A DNA stretch of 59,059 nt from Roseomonas sp. GC11 (GTDB lineage: Bacteria > Pseudomonadota > Alphaproteobacteria > Acetobacterales > Acetobacteraceae): assembly GCF_024437745.1 (NCBI RefSeq), contig NZ_JANFNY010000029.1:1-59059 (forward strand), in the 5' to 3' direction. Position numbers and translations under genes: made by a program. Each line of letters starts with the position of its first letter. The stretch's first letter is position 1. Positions 1-8,216 of the stretch are shown here, piece after piece. The notes below the pieces were generated by a model. It saw only the letters and a list, made by a program, of their open reading frames with translations. It made no database searches and was not told where the DNA came from.

Positions 1-177
1 GCGCAGCACATTGGCCGGCGGGGCGGGGGCCGGCGGGGCTGAGGGCGCCGGCGCCGCGCCGCCCGGGGGAACGGGCGGCTGCAGGGTGCCCGCGCCCCCG
101 CCCAGGCTGGACTGCGCCAGTGCGGGCGTGACCGAGAGGAACAGCAGCAGGGAGGAAGCTAGTCGGAGCCGGGCCAT
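1..177 (-). CDS. Secreted Pro/Ala-rich protein, N-terminal fragment
   Basis: The first 59 codons of a gene that runs off the left edge. It opens MARLRLASSLLLFLSVTPALAQ, shown here only to mark a signal peptide with a short basic N-region, a hydrophobic core and an AxA-type cleavage site after about residue 21. The mature part begins with a flexible run rich in Pro, Ala and Gly. No domain is reached, so the function cannot be named. An envelope or periplasmic location is inferred. Confidence 0.6.
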   Translation of the reverse strand, partial: MARLRLASSLLLFLSVTPALAQSSLGGGAGTLQPPVPPGGAAPAPSAPPAPAPPANVLR

Positions 178-238
178 GGCGTGATCACCACCGCATTGCG
201 GGCCGCTGGTCAAGCGGCCTGCCGCATCGCAACAGCGG

Positions 239-613
239 TTACAGGGAGAGCATCTGCCCCGCGCCCACGCCCGAGAGGAAGGTGACAACCCCCGTCACCT
301 CCACGCCGGGGGCGAGCGGGGCCTCGTGCAGGGCCTCGGCGCGCAGCCCGGCCTCGCAGACGAGGCGGCGGACGCCGAGATCCTGCGCCGCGTCGAGCAG
401 CGGGGCGATGCCCACCACGCCGCGCCGGGCCAGCACCGCCTCCCGCTCATCCGCCAGCAGCGGGGTACGGCGGAGGAAGAGGTGGCACCCCCCATTGGTG
501 GCGAAGAGGAGGACCGGCCGGCCGATGGCGGCGGCACCGGTGGCGAGCATCAGCGCGTAATGCGCCGCCTCATGCCCGCCAGAGCGCAGCAGGATGCCGA
601 GCGGCGCGCTCAT
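239..613 (-). CDS. DsrE/DsrF-like family protein
   Basis: A 124-residue single-domain protein of the DsrE sulfur-relay-like fold. The start MSAPLGILLRSGG overlaps the stop of the upstream adenylyltransferase gene by 4 nt (ATGA), so the longer frame extending to 760 is not used. It shows the family pattern of a hydrophobic strand, a small-residue helix (HEAAHYALMLA) and a second strand (PVLLFATNGG). Cysteines lie at residues 43 and 86. Some DsrE relatives carry persulfides. Coupling to a MoeB/ThiF-type activating enzyme suggests sulfur-carrier chemistry, but that is inference. Confidence 0.75.
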   Translation of the reverse strand: MSAPLGILLRSGGHEAAHYALMLATGAAAIGRPVLLFATNGGCHLFLRRTPLLADEREAVLARRGVVGIAPLLDAAQDLGVRRLVCEAGLRAEALHEAPLAPGVEVTGVVTFLSGVGAGQMLSL

Positions 614-1449
614 GCCCCTTCCCCCACCGCGCAGAGCGCCGGGGTCGGCGCCACGGCATGGCAGGAGAGATCGCGGATGCGCGGCGCATCGCCGCAGAGG
701 GCGCATTCCGGGTCCCGCCGCAGGGCCACGGTGCGGAAGCGGGCGTCCAGCGCGTCCCACAGCAGCAGCCGCCCGGCCATGCCCTCGCCGATGCCGAGGA
801 TTTCTTTCAGGACCTCCGTGGCCTGGAGGGTGCCCATGACGCCGGTGACGGCGCCGAGCACCCCGGCCTCGGAGCAGCTGGGCACCAGGCCGGGCGGTGG
901 CGGCTCCGGGTGCAGGCAGCGCTGGCAGGGGAAGGCGTGGCCGAGATGGGACTTGTAGGTGGAAAGCTGCCCCTCGAAGCGCAGCACGGCGGCGGAGACA
1001 AGGGTACGCCCCAGCAGGTGGCAGGCATCGCCGAGCAGGAAGCGGGTGGCGAAATTGTCCGTCCCGTCGCAGATGATGTCATAGCGCGGGATCAGTGCCT
1101 GCGCCGCCGCGGCGTCCAGGCGCCGGGCATGGACCTCCACCGCGACCTCGGGGTTGAGGCGGCGGATGGTCTCGGCCGCGCTTTCGGCCTTGTTCTGCCC
1201 GAGGCGGCTGGTGTCGTGCGCCACCTGCCGCTGGAGGTTGGAAAGCTCCAGCCGATCATCATCGACCAGCCCGATGGTCCCGATTCCGGCCGCCGCGAGG
1301 TAGAGCGCCAGGGGCGAGCCGAGCCCGCCGGCCCCGACGACCAGCACGCGGGCGGCCCGCAGCTTCGCCTGCCCGACGGCCCCCACTTCCTGCAACAGGA
1401 TGTGGCGCGAGTAGCGGTGCAGTTCCGAATCGGTGAAGTCGAGATTCAT
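610..1449 (-). CDS. moeB: MoeB/ThiF-family adenylyltransferase
   Basis: An E1-like enzyme that adenylates the C-terminus of a small sulfur-carrier protein (MoaD or ThiS type). Of the 279 residues, the N-terminal part holds the nucleotide-binding GAGGLGS motif and the SNLQRQ signature. Further on are DGTDNFATR, the CSEAGVLG segment that carries the usual conserved cysteine, and CxxC pairs (CQRC, CALC) for structural zinc. There is no rhodanese domain, so it is a short MoeB/HesA form. The start at MNLDFTDSE was chosen because longer frames read into a palindromic repeat. It is translationally coupled to the downstream DsrE gene. ThiF function is possible. Confidence 0.85.
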   Translation of the reverse strand: MNLDFTDSELHRYSRHILLQEVGAVGQAKLRAARVLVVGAGGLGSPLALYLAAAGIGTIGLVDDDRLELSNLQRQVAHDTSRLGQNKAESAAETIRRLNPEVAVEVHARRLDAAAAQALIPRYDIICDGTDNFATRFLLGDACHLLGRTLVSAAVLRFEGQLSTYKSHLGHAFPCQRCLHPEPPPPGLVPSCSEAGVLGAVTGVMGTLQATEVLKEILGIGEGMAGRLLLWDALDARFRTVALRRDPECALCGDAPRIRDLSCHAVAPTPALCAVGEGA

Positions 1450-1474
1450 GCCGGCCATATGGTGTGCGTGCCTG

Positions 1475-1603
1475 CCTGACTGAAGGCGGGGTCCCCAAGG
1501 GAAGATTTGGGGTGGCCCTGCCACCCCGGCGGAGGGGTCTGGGGAGGCGGCGCCTCCCCAGTTTTCTTTCAGTTTTTTCTGGGGAGGCGGAGCCTCCCCA
1601 GGA
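1475..1603 (-). repeat. Family A palindromic cassette behind dut
   Basis: Non-coding DNA between dut and the adenylyltransferase gene. Read on the minus strand from the dut stop, it contains two near-identical hairpins (CTGGGGAGGC/GCCTCCCCAG), then a GGGGTGGC/GCCACCCC hairpin, then GGGGACCCCGCCTTCAGTCAGGC split over the end. The same module recurs behind other genes, notably at 52641-52855 and 37071-37150. Confidence 0.8.
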
Positions 1604-2044
1604 TCAATGGCCGGTGCTGCCGAAGCCGCCCGCGCCCCGGTGGGTCTGCGGCAGGCTGTCCACCTCTTCCCACCCCGCGCGCGTCACCGGTGCGAGCACG
1701 CCCTGGGCGATGCGCATGCCGCGCTCGACGGTGAAGGCGGTATCGCCGGTGTTGAGGATGATGACCTGCACCTCCCCCCGGTAATCCTCGTCGATGGTGC
1801 CGGGGCTGTTGGGCAGGATGATGCCGTGCTTGAGGGCGAGGCCGGAGCGCGGCCGGACCTGAAGCTCATGCCCGGCGGGCAGGGCCATTTCCAGCCCGGT
1901 GGGCACCAGGGCGCGCTGCCCCGGGGCGATCACCAGCGGGGTGGTGACGGCGGCGAGCAGGTCGAACCCCGCCGCTCCTTCGGTGGCGTAGCTGGGCAGG
2001 GGCAGGCCCTCGGCGTGGGGCAGGCGGCGGACGGCGATTTTCAT
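1604..2044 (-). CDS. dut: dUTP diphosphatase
   Basis: Homotrimeric dUTPase that hydrolyses dUTP to dUMP and pyrophosphate. This limits uracil incorporation into DNA and supplies dUMP for dTMP synthesis. The 146-residue length is typical. Visible motifs are AGFDLLAA near residue 25, the substrate-binding [11 protein letters not shown], and the C-terminal arm [10 protein letters not shown] that closes over the active site. The start overlaps the coaBC stop by 4 nt, so the two are one transcription unit. A large palindromic cassette begins immediately after the stop. Confidence 0.95.
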   Translation of the reverse strand: MKIAVRRLPHAEGLPLPSYATEGAAGFDLLAAVTTPLVIAPGQRALVPTGLEMALPAGHELQVRPRSGLALKHGIILPNSPGTIDEDYRGEVQVIILNTGDTAFTVERGMRIAQGVLAPVTRAGWEEVDSLPQTHRGAGGFGSTGH

Positions 2045-3249
2045 GCGGTGAGGAACCCGGCGATACGGGCGGCGAGGCGCGTGGCCACCTCCTGCTTCGG
2101 CAGGCGGGGCCAGTCCTCGACGCCGGAGGCGGTGACGATGTGGACGGTGTTGTCCTCCCCCCCCATCACGTCGCCGGAGACGTCATTGGCCACGATCCAG
2201 TCGCAGCCCTTGCGCTGGCGCTTGGCGGTGGCGTTGGCGATGACGTTCTCCGTCTCCGCGGCGAAGCCGATGACGAGGGCCGGGCGCCGGGCGTGGCGGG
2301 AGAGGGTGGCGAGGATGTCCGGGTTGAGCGCCAGGGCCAGAGGCGGCGGCGCCTCGCCCGGAATCTTTTTTAGTTTCTGCGTGGCCTCGCCGGCGCTGCG
2401 CCAGTCGGCCACGGCGGCGGCGCAGATGGCGGCCTCGGCGGGCAGGGCGGCCTCGCAGGCGGCGAGCATCTCGCGCGCGCTTTCCACCTTCACGGTGGTG
2501 ACGCCGGGCGGGTCCGGCAGGGCGACGGGGCCGGAGACGAGCGTCACCCGCGCGCCGAGGGCGGCGAGGGCGGCGGCGATGGCGTGGCCCTGCTTGCCGC
2601 TGCTGCGGTTGGCGATGTAGCGCACCGGGTCGATCGGCTCATGCGTCGGCCCGCTGGTGACGAGGAGGTGGCGCCCGGCCAGGGGCCGTGCCTCTGGCTC
2701 TCTTCCCGCCGCCAGCAGCCCGGCGATGGCGGCGAAGATCTCGGCCGGCTCGGCGAGGCGGCCCGGGCCGCTCTCGGCCTCGGCCATGGCGCCGTCATTG
2801 GGGCCGGTGACATGGACGCCGCGCGCGGTGAGGCTGGCCATGTTGGCGCGCGTCGCCGGGTGCGCCCACATCGCCCAGTTCATCGCCGGGGCGACGAGGA
2901 TGGGGCGGTTGGTGGCCAGCAGCACGGTGCTGGCGAGGTCGTCGGCCAGGCCATGCGCCATCTTGGCCAGGAAGTCCGCCGAGGCCGGCACCACCGCCAC
3001 GAGATCCGCCATGCGGGCGAGGCGGATATGGCCGACATCCGCCTCCCCCTGGAGGGACCAGAGATCCTGGTGCACCGGCTCCCCGGCGATGGCCTGGAGA
3101 ACGTGGGGGGTGACGAAGCGGGCGCCGCCGGCCGTCAGCACCGGCGTCACCCGCGCCCCGGCCTTGCGCAGCAGCCGCACCAGCTCCAGCGCCTTGTAGG
3201 CGGAGACGCTGCCGGAGACGACCAGCAGCACATGCTTCCCGGCCGGCAT
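2041..3249 (-). CDS. coaBC: Bifunctional phosphopantothenoylcysteine decarboxylase / phosphopantothenate-cysteine ligase
   Basis: Makes 4'-phosphopantetheine for coenzyme A: the CoaB half joins cysteine to 4'-phosphopantothenate and the FMN-dependent CoaC half decarboxylates the product. In the CoaC half (residues about 1-185) the flavoprotein start VSGSVSAYK, the GHIRLAR histidine and PAMNWAMW are present. The CoaB half has [23 protein letters not shown] and KLKK. The flap motif reads [14 protein letters not shown], with Glu where E. coli CoaC has catalytic Cys158. It starts 6 nt after ubiE and overlaps dut. Confidence 0.93.
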   Translation of the reverse strand: MPAGKHVLLVVSGSVSAYKALELVRLLRKAGARVTPVLTAGGARFVTPHVLQAIAGEPVHQDLWSLQGEADVGHIRLARMADLVAVVPASADFLAKMAHGLADDLASTVLLATNRPILVAPAMNWAMWAHPATRANMASLTARGVHVTGPNDGAMAEAESGPGRLAEPAEIFAAIAGLLAAGREPEARPLAGRHLLVTSGPTHEPIDPVRYIANRSSGKQGHAIAAALAALGARVTLVSGPVALPDPPGVTTVKVESAREMLAACEAALPAEAAICAAAVADWRSAGEATQKLKKIPGEAPPPLALALNPDILATLSRHARRPALVIGFAAETENVIANATAKRQRKGCDWIVANDVSGDVMGGEDNTVHIVTASGVEDWPRLPKQEVATRLAARIAGFLTA

Positions 3250-3255
3250 GGCGGG

Positions 3256-3993
3256 CTAGAGCTTCCAGCCGGTGTGGATGGCGACGATGCCGCCGGAGAG
3301 GTTGCGGTACCCCACGCGCTCGAACCCCGCCGCCTCGAACATGGCGGCCAGGGTCGGCTGGTCCGGGAACATGCGGATGCTCTCGGCGAGATACTGGTAG
3401 CTCTCCGCGTCCTGGGCGATCTTCGCGCCGATGGCGGGCAGGGCCTTGAAGGACCACGCGTCATAGAGCGGGCGCAGGGCGTCGATCTCCAGGCGGGAGA
3501 ATTCGAGCACATGCATCCGCCCGCCCGGGCGCAGCACGCGGAAGCCCTCGCGCAGCACGGCGTCCTTGTCGGTGCAGTTGCGCAGGCCGAAGGCCATCGA
3601 GACCTTCTCGACGCTGGCCGCGGGCAGGGGGATTTTCTCGGCGTCGCAGCAGACGAAGGAGAGGCCGCTGGCCAGCCCCTTCTGCAGCGCGCGGTTCTGG
3701 CCGACATTCAGCATGGCGGCGTTGATATCGGCCAGGATGACCCGCCCCGCGCCGCGCTTCTTCGCCAGGAAGGCGACATCGCCGGTGCCGGCCGCGAGGT
3801 CCAGCAGCGTGTCGCGCGGGCCGGCGCCGATGGCGGCGACGAAGGCATGCTTCCAGGCCCGGTGCATGCCCAGCGACATCAGGTCGTTCATCACGTCGTA
3901 TTTCGGCGCGACGCTGTCGAAGACCTCCCGCACCATGGAGGCCTTTTCCTCGCGGGGAACCTGGCGGAAGCCGAAATCGGTGGTCTGGGTCAT
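3256..3993 (-). CDS. ubiE: Demethylmenaquinone/ubiquinone C-methyltransferase UbiE
   Basis: SAM-dependent C-methyltransferase of quinone biosynthesis, 245 residues. It shows the UbiE signature VFDSVAPKYDVMNDLMS near the N-terminus, the SAM-binding LDLAAGTGDVAF, and the second family signature with FGLRN and FRVLRPGG. The start MTQTTDFGF fits family length, and the frame upstream is low-complexity shadow. It leads the ubiE-coaBC-dut string. The gene usually found between ubiE and coaBC in related bacteria, ubiB, is absent: only 6 nt separate them. Confidence 0.95.
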   Translation of the reverse strand: MTQTTDFGFRQVPREEKASMVREVFDSVAPKYDVMNDLMSLGMHRAWKHAFVAAIGAGPRDTLLDLAAGTGDVAFLAKKRGAGRVILADINAAMLNVGQNRALQKGLASGLSFVCCDAEKIPLPAASVEKVSMAFGLRNCTDKDAVLREGFRVLRPGGRMHVLEFSRLEIDALRPLYDAWSFKALPAIGAKIAQDAESYQYLAESIRMFPDQPTLAAMFEAAGFERVGYRNLSGGIVAIHTGWKL

Positions 3994-4184
3994 GCGCGCC
4001 AGGATAGCGCGCTGGCGGCCTTCGGGAAGTGGGGGGCGGGAAGAGGGGGGCGGGACGTGGCGCGGGGATGGCCGCGTTGCGATGGGCGCGGGGCGGCGCG
4101 CGGCCCTGCGCCGCCTCCGGCCTGCCCTTTTCCCGCCATGCTGGCCCGGGAAGCTTGAGCCCGGCCAGAAAGGAGAATCCTGCC

Positions 4185-5741
4185 ATGCGACTCCGGACAC
4201 GATGCGCGGCGCTGGCCGCCATCGCCCTGCTGGCGGGATGCCAGACCGGCGGAGTGGCCCCGGGTGGCGCGCTGCCGATCGCGGCGGCGGCGATGCCCGG
4301 GGCGGCGCCGCCGCTGGAGAACCCGGCGCGCTTCGCCAATGCCGCGCCGAATGGCTGGGTGGAAACCGCCACGCAGCCCTTCGCCACCCTCTCCCTGGCG
4401 CAGGACACGGCCTCCTACACCTATGCCCGGCGCATCATCGCGGAGGGGCGGCTGCCCGGCGCCGCCGCCATCCGGCCGGAGGAATTCCTCAACGCCTTCG
4501 ACTATGGCTACCCGGCGCCGGCGCCGGGGCAGGTCTTTGGCCGCTTTGTCGCCGTCTATCCCTCGCCCTGGGCGCCGGGGCGGCAGATCGTGCAGATCGG
4601 CCTGCGCAGCCCGGATGCCCCGCCCCGGCGGGAGCGGCCGCGGCTGAACCTCGTCTTCCTGATCGACGTCTCCGGCTCGATGGCGGGGAAGGACCGGCTG
4701 GAGCTGCTGCGCCAGGGGCTGCTGCTGATGCTGCCGCAGCTCACCGCGGCGGACCGTGTCTCCCTCGTCACCTATGCCGATGGCTCCAGCACGCTGCTGG
4801 AAGGCGTGCCCGGCGACCAGCAGGAGGACATCCGCCGCGCGCTGGAAGGGCTGCGGGCGAGTGGCGGCACCGCCGGCGGTGCGGGGCTGCGCACCGCCTA
4901 TGCCCTGGCGGAGAAGCAGCGTGACCCGGAGGCGGTCAACCGCATCCTCCTGGCCACCGATGGCGATTTCAACCTGGGCCCCTCCAGCCCGCAGGAGCTG
5001 GAGCAGCTGATCACCACGCAGCGGCGGGCCGGGCTCTACCTGACCGCCATCGGCGTCGGGATGAACAATCTGAACGACCGCACGCTGCACACCCTGGCGC
5101 GCGCCGGCAATGGCACCGCCATCCACGCCGCGACGCTCGAGGATCTGCGGCGCGGCCTGGTGGAGGATCTCTCCGGCAATATCCTGCCCGCCGCCGATGA
5201 CGTGAAGCTGCAGGTGGAGTTCAACCCGGCCCGTGTCGCGCAGTACCGGCTGATCGGCTTCGAGACGCGGCAGCTGCGCCGCGAGGACCTGCTGAACGAC
5301 CGGGTGGATGCGGGCGAGGTCGGCACGGGCCGCAGCATCACGGCGTTGTTCGAGATCGCCGAGGCGGGCAGCCCGGCGCAGCCGGTGCCGCCGCGCCGCT
5401 ATGGCACCGCCGCGCCGGCAGGCGGCCCGGCGGCGGAATTCGGCTTCCTGCGCGTGGCCTATAAGCAGCCGGGGCAGGCGCGCAGCCAGCATCTCGACCG
5501 CCCGATCACCCCGGCGGACCGGGTGGAGCGGCTGGACGCGGCGCCGGAAGCCGCGCGGCTGGCCGCCGCCATCGCCGGCTTCGCCGAGCGGCTGCGGCTT
5601 TCGGACCAGATCGGCGGCTGGAGTTTCGCGGATTCGCTGGCCCTGGCGGAAGGCGCGCGCGGCGCCGACCGCGATGGCCGCCGGGCGGAGCTGATCGCCA
5701 CGCTGAAAATGGCCGCGGCCCTGGAGGCGGCGGGGCGCTGA
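4185..5741 (+). CDS. YfbK-like von Willebrand factor A lipoprotein
   Basis: A 518-residue outer-envelope lipoprotein candidate. The start follows an AGGAG site and begins MRLRTRC, with lipobox LLAGC (lipidated Cys near residue 19). An N-terminal vWF_A_N-like segment (DTASYTYARR, then FDYGYP) precedes the VWA domain, which carries an intact MIDAS motif DVSGSM and the later TDGDFN. The C-terminal third matches the DUF3520-type region of YfbK proteins. The family is widespread and its role is poorly defined. It probably binds protein partners through a metal-dependent VWA site. It is a stand-alone gene divergent from ubiE. Confidence 0.88.
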   Translation: MRLRTRCAALAAIALLAGCQTGGVAPGGALPIAAAAMPGAAPPLENPARFANAAPNGWVETATQPFATLSLAQDTASYTYARRIIAEGRLPGAAAIRPEEFLNAFDYGYPAPAPGQVFGRFVAVYPSPWAPGRQIVQIGLRSPDAPPRRERPRLNLVFLIDVSGSMAGKDRLELLRQGLLLMLPQLTAADRVSLVTYADGSSTLLEGVPGDQQEDIRRALEGLRASGGTAGGAGLRTAYALAEKQRDPEAVNRILLATDGDFNLGPSSPQELEQLITTQRRAGLYLTAIGVGMNNLNDRTLHTLARAGNGTAIHAATLEDLRRGLVEDLSGNILPAADDVKLQVEFNPARVAQYRLIGFETRQLRREDLLNDRVDAGEVGTGRSITALFEIAEAGSPAQPVPPRRYGTAAPAGGPAAEFGFLRVAYKQPGQARSQHLDRPITPADRVERLDAAPEAARLAAAIAGFAERLRLSDQIGGWSFADSLALAEGARGADRDGRRAELIATLKMAAALEAAGR

Positions 5742-5812
5742 GGGGGCTTTGCCCCCTCAACCCCCAGCAGGGGGCAGGGCCCCCTGCACCCGCCATCAGG
5801 GGGAACCAGCAA
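5742..5812 (+). repeat. Family A palindromic cassette behind the VWA gene
   Basis: Starts directly after the VWA stop with GGGGGCTTTGCCCCC, then a GCAGGGGGC/GCCCCCTGC hairpin, then CGCCATCAG. Almost the same module, in the same position relative to a stop codon, lies at 55560-55618 behind the YkuD gene. Confidence 0.8.
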
Positions 5813-5877
5813 ATGGGTTTCCAAAGGCCTCAGGCCTTTGGTGGGGAGAGTTTGAGAGGGGCGAAGCCCCTCTCAAG
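5813..5877 (-). repeat. Family C repeat, copy 1 (65 bp)
   Basis: Two palindromes, CCAAAGGCCTCAGGCCTTTGG and GAGAGGGGCGAAGCCCCTCTC, joined by a short spacer. The 65-bp unit is identical base for base to 23287-23351. It lies 16 bp beyond the murJ stop, with hairpins that could end minus-strand transcription. Confidence 0.85.
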
Positions 5878-5893
5878 AGCATGAGCCCAGCTT

Positions 5894-7414
5894 TCAGCGC
5901 CGCAGCACCTCGCGCAGGCGCAGCGCGCCGAGGGCCTGGGCCAGCCCGAAATAGGTGGCGAGGCCAAGCATGACCAGCGCGCCCAGCTCCAGCCAGCGCC
6001 ACAGGCCGGTGGCGGGCGGCAGGGCGGCCGAGGCGGCGCCCACCACGCCGGCCATCACCACCGAGGCCAGCAGCAGCCGCCAGAGGTTGCGGCGCAGCCG
6101 GCGGTCCGCCACCCATTGCCCGCGCCGCGCCAGGATGGCGCAGAGCAGCCCGGTGTTCACCCAGGCCGCCAGCGCCGTGGCCAGGGCGATGCCGACATGC
6201 GCCACCACATGGATCAGCGTCAGGCTGACCGAGAGGTTCACCACCACCACCACGAGGCCGATTTTCACCGGCGTCGCCGTGTCGCCCCGGGCGAAGAAGC
6301 CGGGGGCGAAGGCCTTCACCAGCACGAAGGCCGGCAGGCCGCAGGCATAGGCCATCAGCGCCTGCGCCGTGGCCTGGGCCGCCGCCTCCGTCATCGCGCC
6401 GCGCTGGTAGAGGGTGAGGATGATGGGCTCGGCCAGCACCACCAGCGCCGCCGCCGCCGGCAGGGTGAGGGCGAGGGACATTTCGACCGCCCGGTTCATG
6501 CTGCGGTGGGCGGAGAGCGGCCGGCCCGCGCGCAATTGCCGCGAGAGCAGCGGCAGCAGCGCCGTGCCCACCGCCGCCCCCACCACGCCAAGCGGCAGCT
6601 GCGCCACGCGGTCGGCATAGTTCAGCATGGAGACCGCCCCGGCCGGCAGCAGCGAGGCGATGAAGATATCGATGGCGAGGCTGAGCTGGGTGATGCTGGC
6701 GCCCACCAGCCCGGGCAGCATGGTGCGCACCACCTGCTTCGTCTCCGGCGTGACGCGCGGCCAGGAGAGCAGGCGGAAGCCCAGGCCCGCCTTGTGGCAG
6801 GCCACCACCACCAGCACGAGCTGCGCCACGCCCGAGGCCATGGTGCCCCAGGCCAGGGCATGCGCCGGGGTGGCGACGAAGGGCGTCAGCCCGAACAGCG
6901 CGGCGATGGCCAGCAGGTTGAACAGCAGCGGCGCCCCCGCCGCCATGGCGAAGCGGTCCACCGCGTTCAGCACGCCGCTCACCAGCGCCGTCAGGCAGAT
7001 GAACAGCAGATAGGGGAAGGTGATGCGCGACAGCTCCACCACCAGGTCGAAGCGCAGCGGCTCATCCGCGAGGCCGGGGGTGAGGACGCGCATGATCTGC
7101 GGCATGAACACCATGCCCAGCCCGACCAGCAGGCCGAGCCAGAGCGTCATCAGGGTGGACATGCGCTCGGCCAGCTCGCGCGCGCGCTTCGGCCCCTCCA
7201 GCGTCAGCATGCCGGTGAAGGCGGGGACGAAGGCGGCGTTGAAGGCACCCTCGCCGAAGAGGCGGCGGAACAGGTTGGGCAGGCGCAGCGCGATGAAGAA
7301 GGCATCGCCGAGCGGGCCGGCGCCAAGCGCGGCCGCGATCAGCATGTCGCGCAGGAAGCCGAGGATGCGGCTGGCGAAGGTCCAGCCGCCGATGGTCAGG
7401 ACATGGCGGAACAA
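5894..7414 (-). CDS. murJ: Lipid II flippase MurJ
   Basis: A 506-residue polytopic inner-membrane protein of the MOP superfamily that moves lipid II to the periplasmic face for peptidoglycan synthesis. The N-terminus reads GGWTFASRILGFLRD and is followed by the family segment LPNLFRRLFGEGAFNAAF. About 14 hydrophobic segments cover the rest. The length matches MurJ. It is the last gene of a minus-strand run (phosphatase, secB, murJ) and ends in a family C repeat. Confidence 0.95.
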   Translation of the reverse strand: MFRHVLTIGGWTFASRILGFLRDMLIAAALGAGPLGDAFFIALRLPNLFRRLFGEGAFNAAFVPAFTGMLTLEGPKRARELAERMSTLMTLWLGLLVGLGMVFMPQIMRVLTPGLADEPLRFDLVVELSRITFPYLLFICLTALVSGVLNAVDRFAMAAGAPLLFNLLAIAALFGLTPFVATPAHALAWGTMASGVAQLVLVVVACHKAGLGFRLLSWPRVTPETKQVVRTMLPGLVGASITQLSLAIDIFIASLLPAGAVSMLNYADRVAQLPLGVVGAAVGTALLPLLSRQLRAGRPLSAHRSMNRAVEMSLALTLPAAAALVVLAEPIILTLYQRGAMTEAAAQATAQALMAYACGLPAFVLVKAFAPGFFARGDTATPVKIGLVVVVVNLSVSLTLIHVVAHVGIALATALAAWVNTGLLCAILARRGQWVADRRLRRNLWRLLLASVVMAGVVGAASAALPPATGLWRWLELGALVMLGLATYFGLAQALGALRLREVLRR

Positions 7415-7514
7415 GGCGGCCCCCCGGAGACGTCGGAGCGGAAGGGCGCGGCGGGCGCGGGAGGGCGGCCCCCGCGCCCGACGGAGTCAGGCAGCGTAAC
7501 TCAGGCGGGGCGCC

Positions 7515-8030
7515 TCAGGCGTTGGCGACCTGCGCCTGGCCTTCCGCGCCCTGGCCGCGGCGGGACTGCCACAGGGCGACGAAGTCGATCGGCGTCAGCA
7601 TCACCGGCGGGAAGCCGCCATCGCGCGTCACATCGGCCAGGATGTTGCGGGCGAAGGGGAAGAGCAGGCGCGGGCACTCGACCAGCAGGATCGGCTCCAG
7701 CAGGTTCGGCTCGACGTTGACGGTGAAGATGCCGCAATAGACCAGCTCGGCGATGAAGGCGGTCTGCGTGCCGCCATTCGGGGCCGGGGCCTGGGCATCG
7801 GCGCGGATCTGCAGCGCCACCTCGAAGACATTGCCGCCCTGCTGCAGCGGCCGCGCCTGCACGTCCAGCGCCAGATCGATGCGCGGCTGCTCGCGCAGCG
7901 TGGCGAAGATCTCCGGCGCGCCCGGCACCTCGAAGGACAGGTCCTTGGTGTACTGGACGTTCAGCAGCAGCGGTCCCTGCGGCGCGGCGCCATTGACCTG
8001 CGGCGGGAGAGTGGCGTTGGAGTCGGACAT
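7515..8030 (-). CDS. secB: Protein-export chaperone SecB
   Basis: Tetrameric cytosolic chaperone that keeps preproteins unfolded for SecA, 171 residues. The family core is clear: VQYTKDLSFEVPGAP near the N-terminus, then an ELVYCGIFTV strand and LLFPFARNI. The start MSDSNATLPPQVNG was taken over a longer frame to 8093 because it gives the normal SecB length. A proline-rich N-terminal tail precedes the fold. A Tim44-type gene lies nearby on the other strand, a common alphaproteobacterial arrangement. Confidence 0.95.
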   Translation of the reverse strand: MSDSNATLPPQVNGAAPQGPLLLNVQYTKDLSFEVPGAPEIFATLREQPRIDLALDVQARPLQQGGNVFEVALQIRADAQAPAPNGGTQTAFIAELVYCGIFTVNVEPNLLEPILLVECPRLLFPFARNILADVTRDGGFPPVMLTPIDFVALWQSRRGQGAEGQAQVANA

Positions 8031-8130
8031 GCTGGCCCCTGGGATGGCGGTTCCGGTTCCGCGCGGGGTAGCACGCCGGAGGCCGCCTGTCACAGTGGGG
8101 TAGAGAGAAGATGGTTTAGTAAAATAGAAA

Positions 8131-8216
8131 GGGTTCTTTTTTGAAAAAAAGAACCAAAAAACTTTTTTCAGTGCAGCGTCCCGCTGTGACGGGAAACGGC
8201 GGCAGCCTGAAAGAAA
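8131..8216 (-). repeat. Family B terminator-like cassette, copy 1
   Basis: Fills the gap after the phosphatase stop. On the minus strand it reads TTTCTTTCAGGCTGCCGCC, a GCGGGACG dyad half, CTGAAAAAAGTTTTTT, then GGTTCTTTTTT/AAAAAAGAACC. The A/T hairpin stands out in this GC-rich sequence. Copies lie at 10701, 25067, 38714 and 51144. Confidence 0.85.

Noticed and set aside
8131-8216. Insertion-sequence end or transposon remnant
   Set aside because: No transposase fragment, target-site duplication or long terminal repeats. The unit is best described as a non-coding dispersed repeat.
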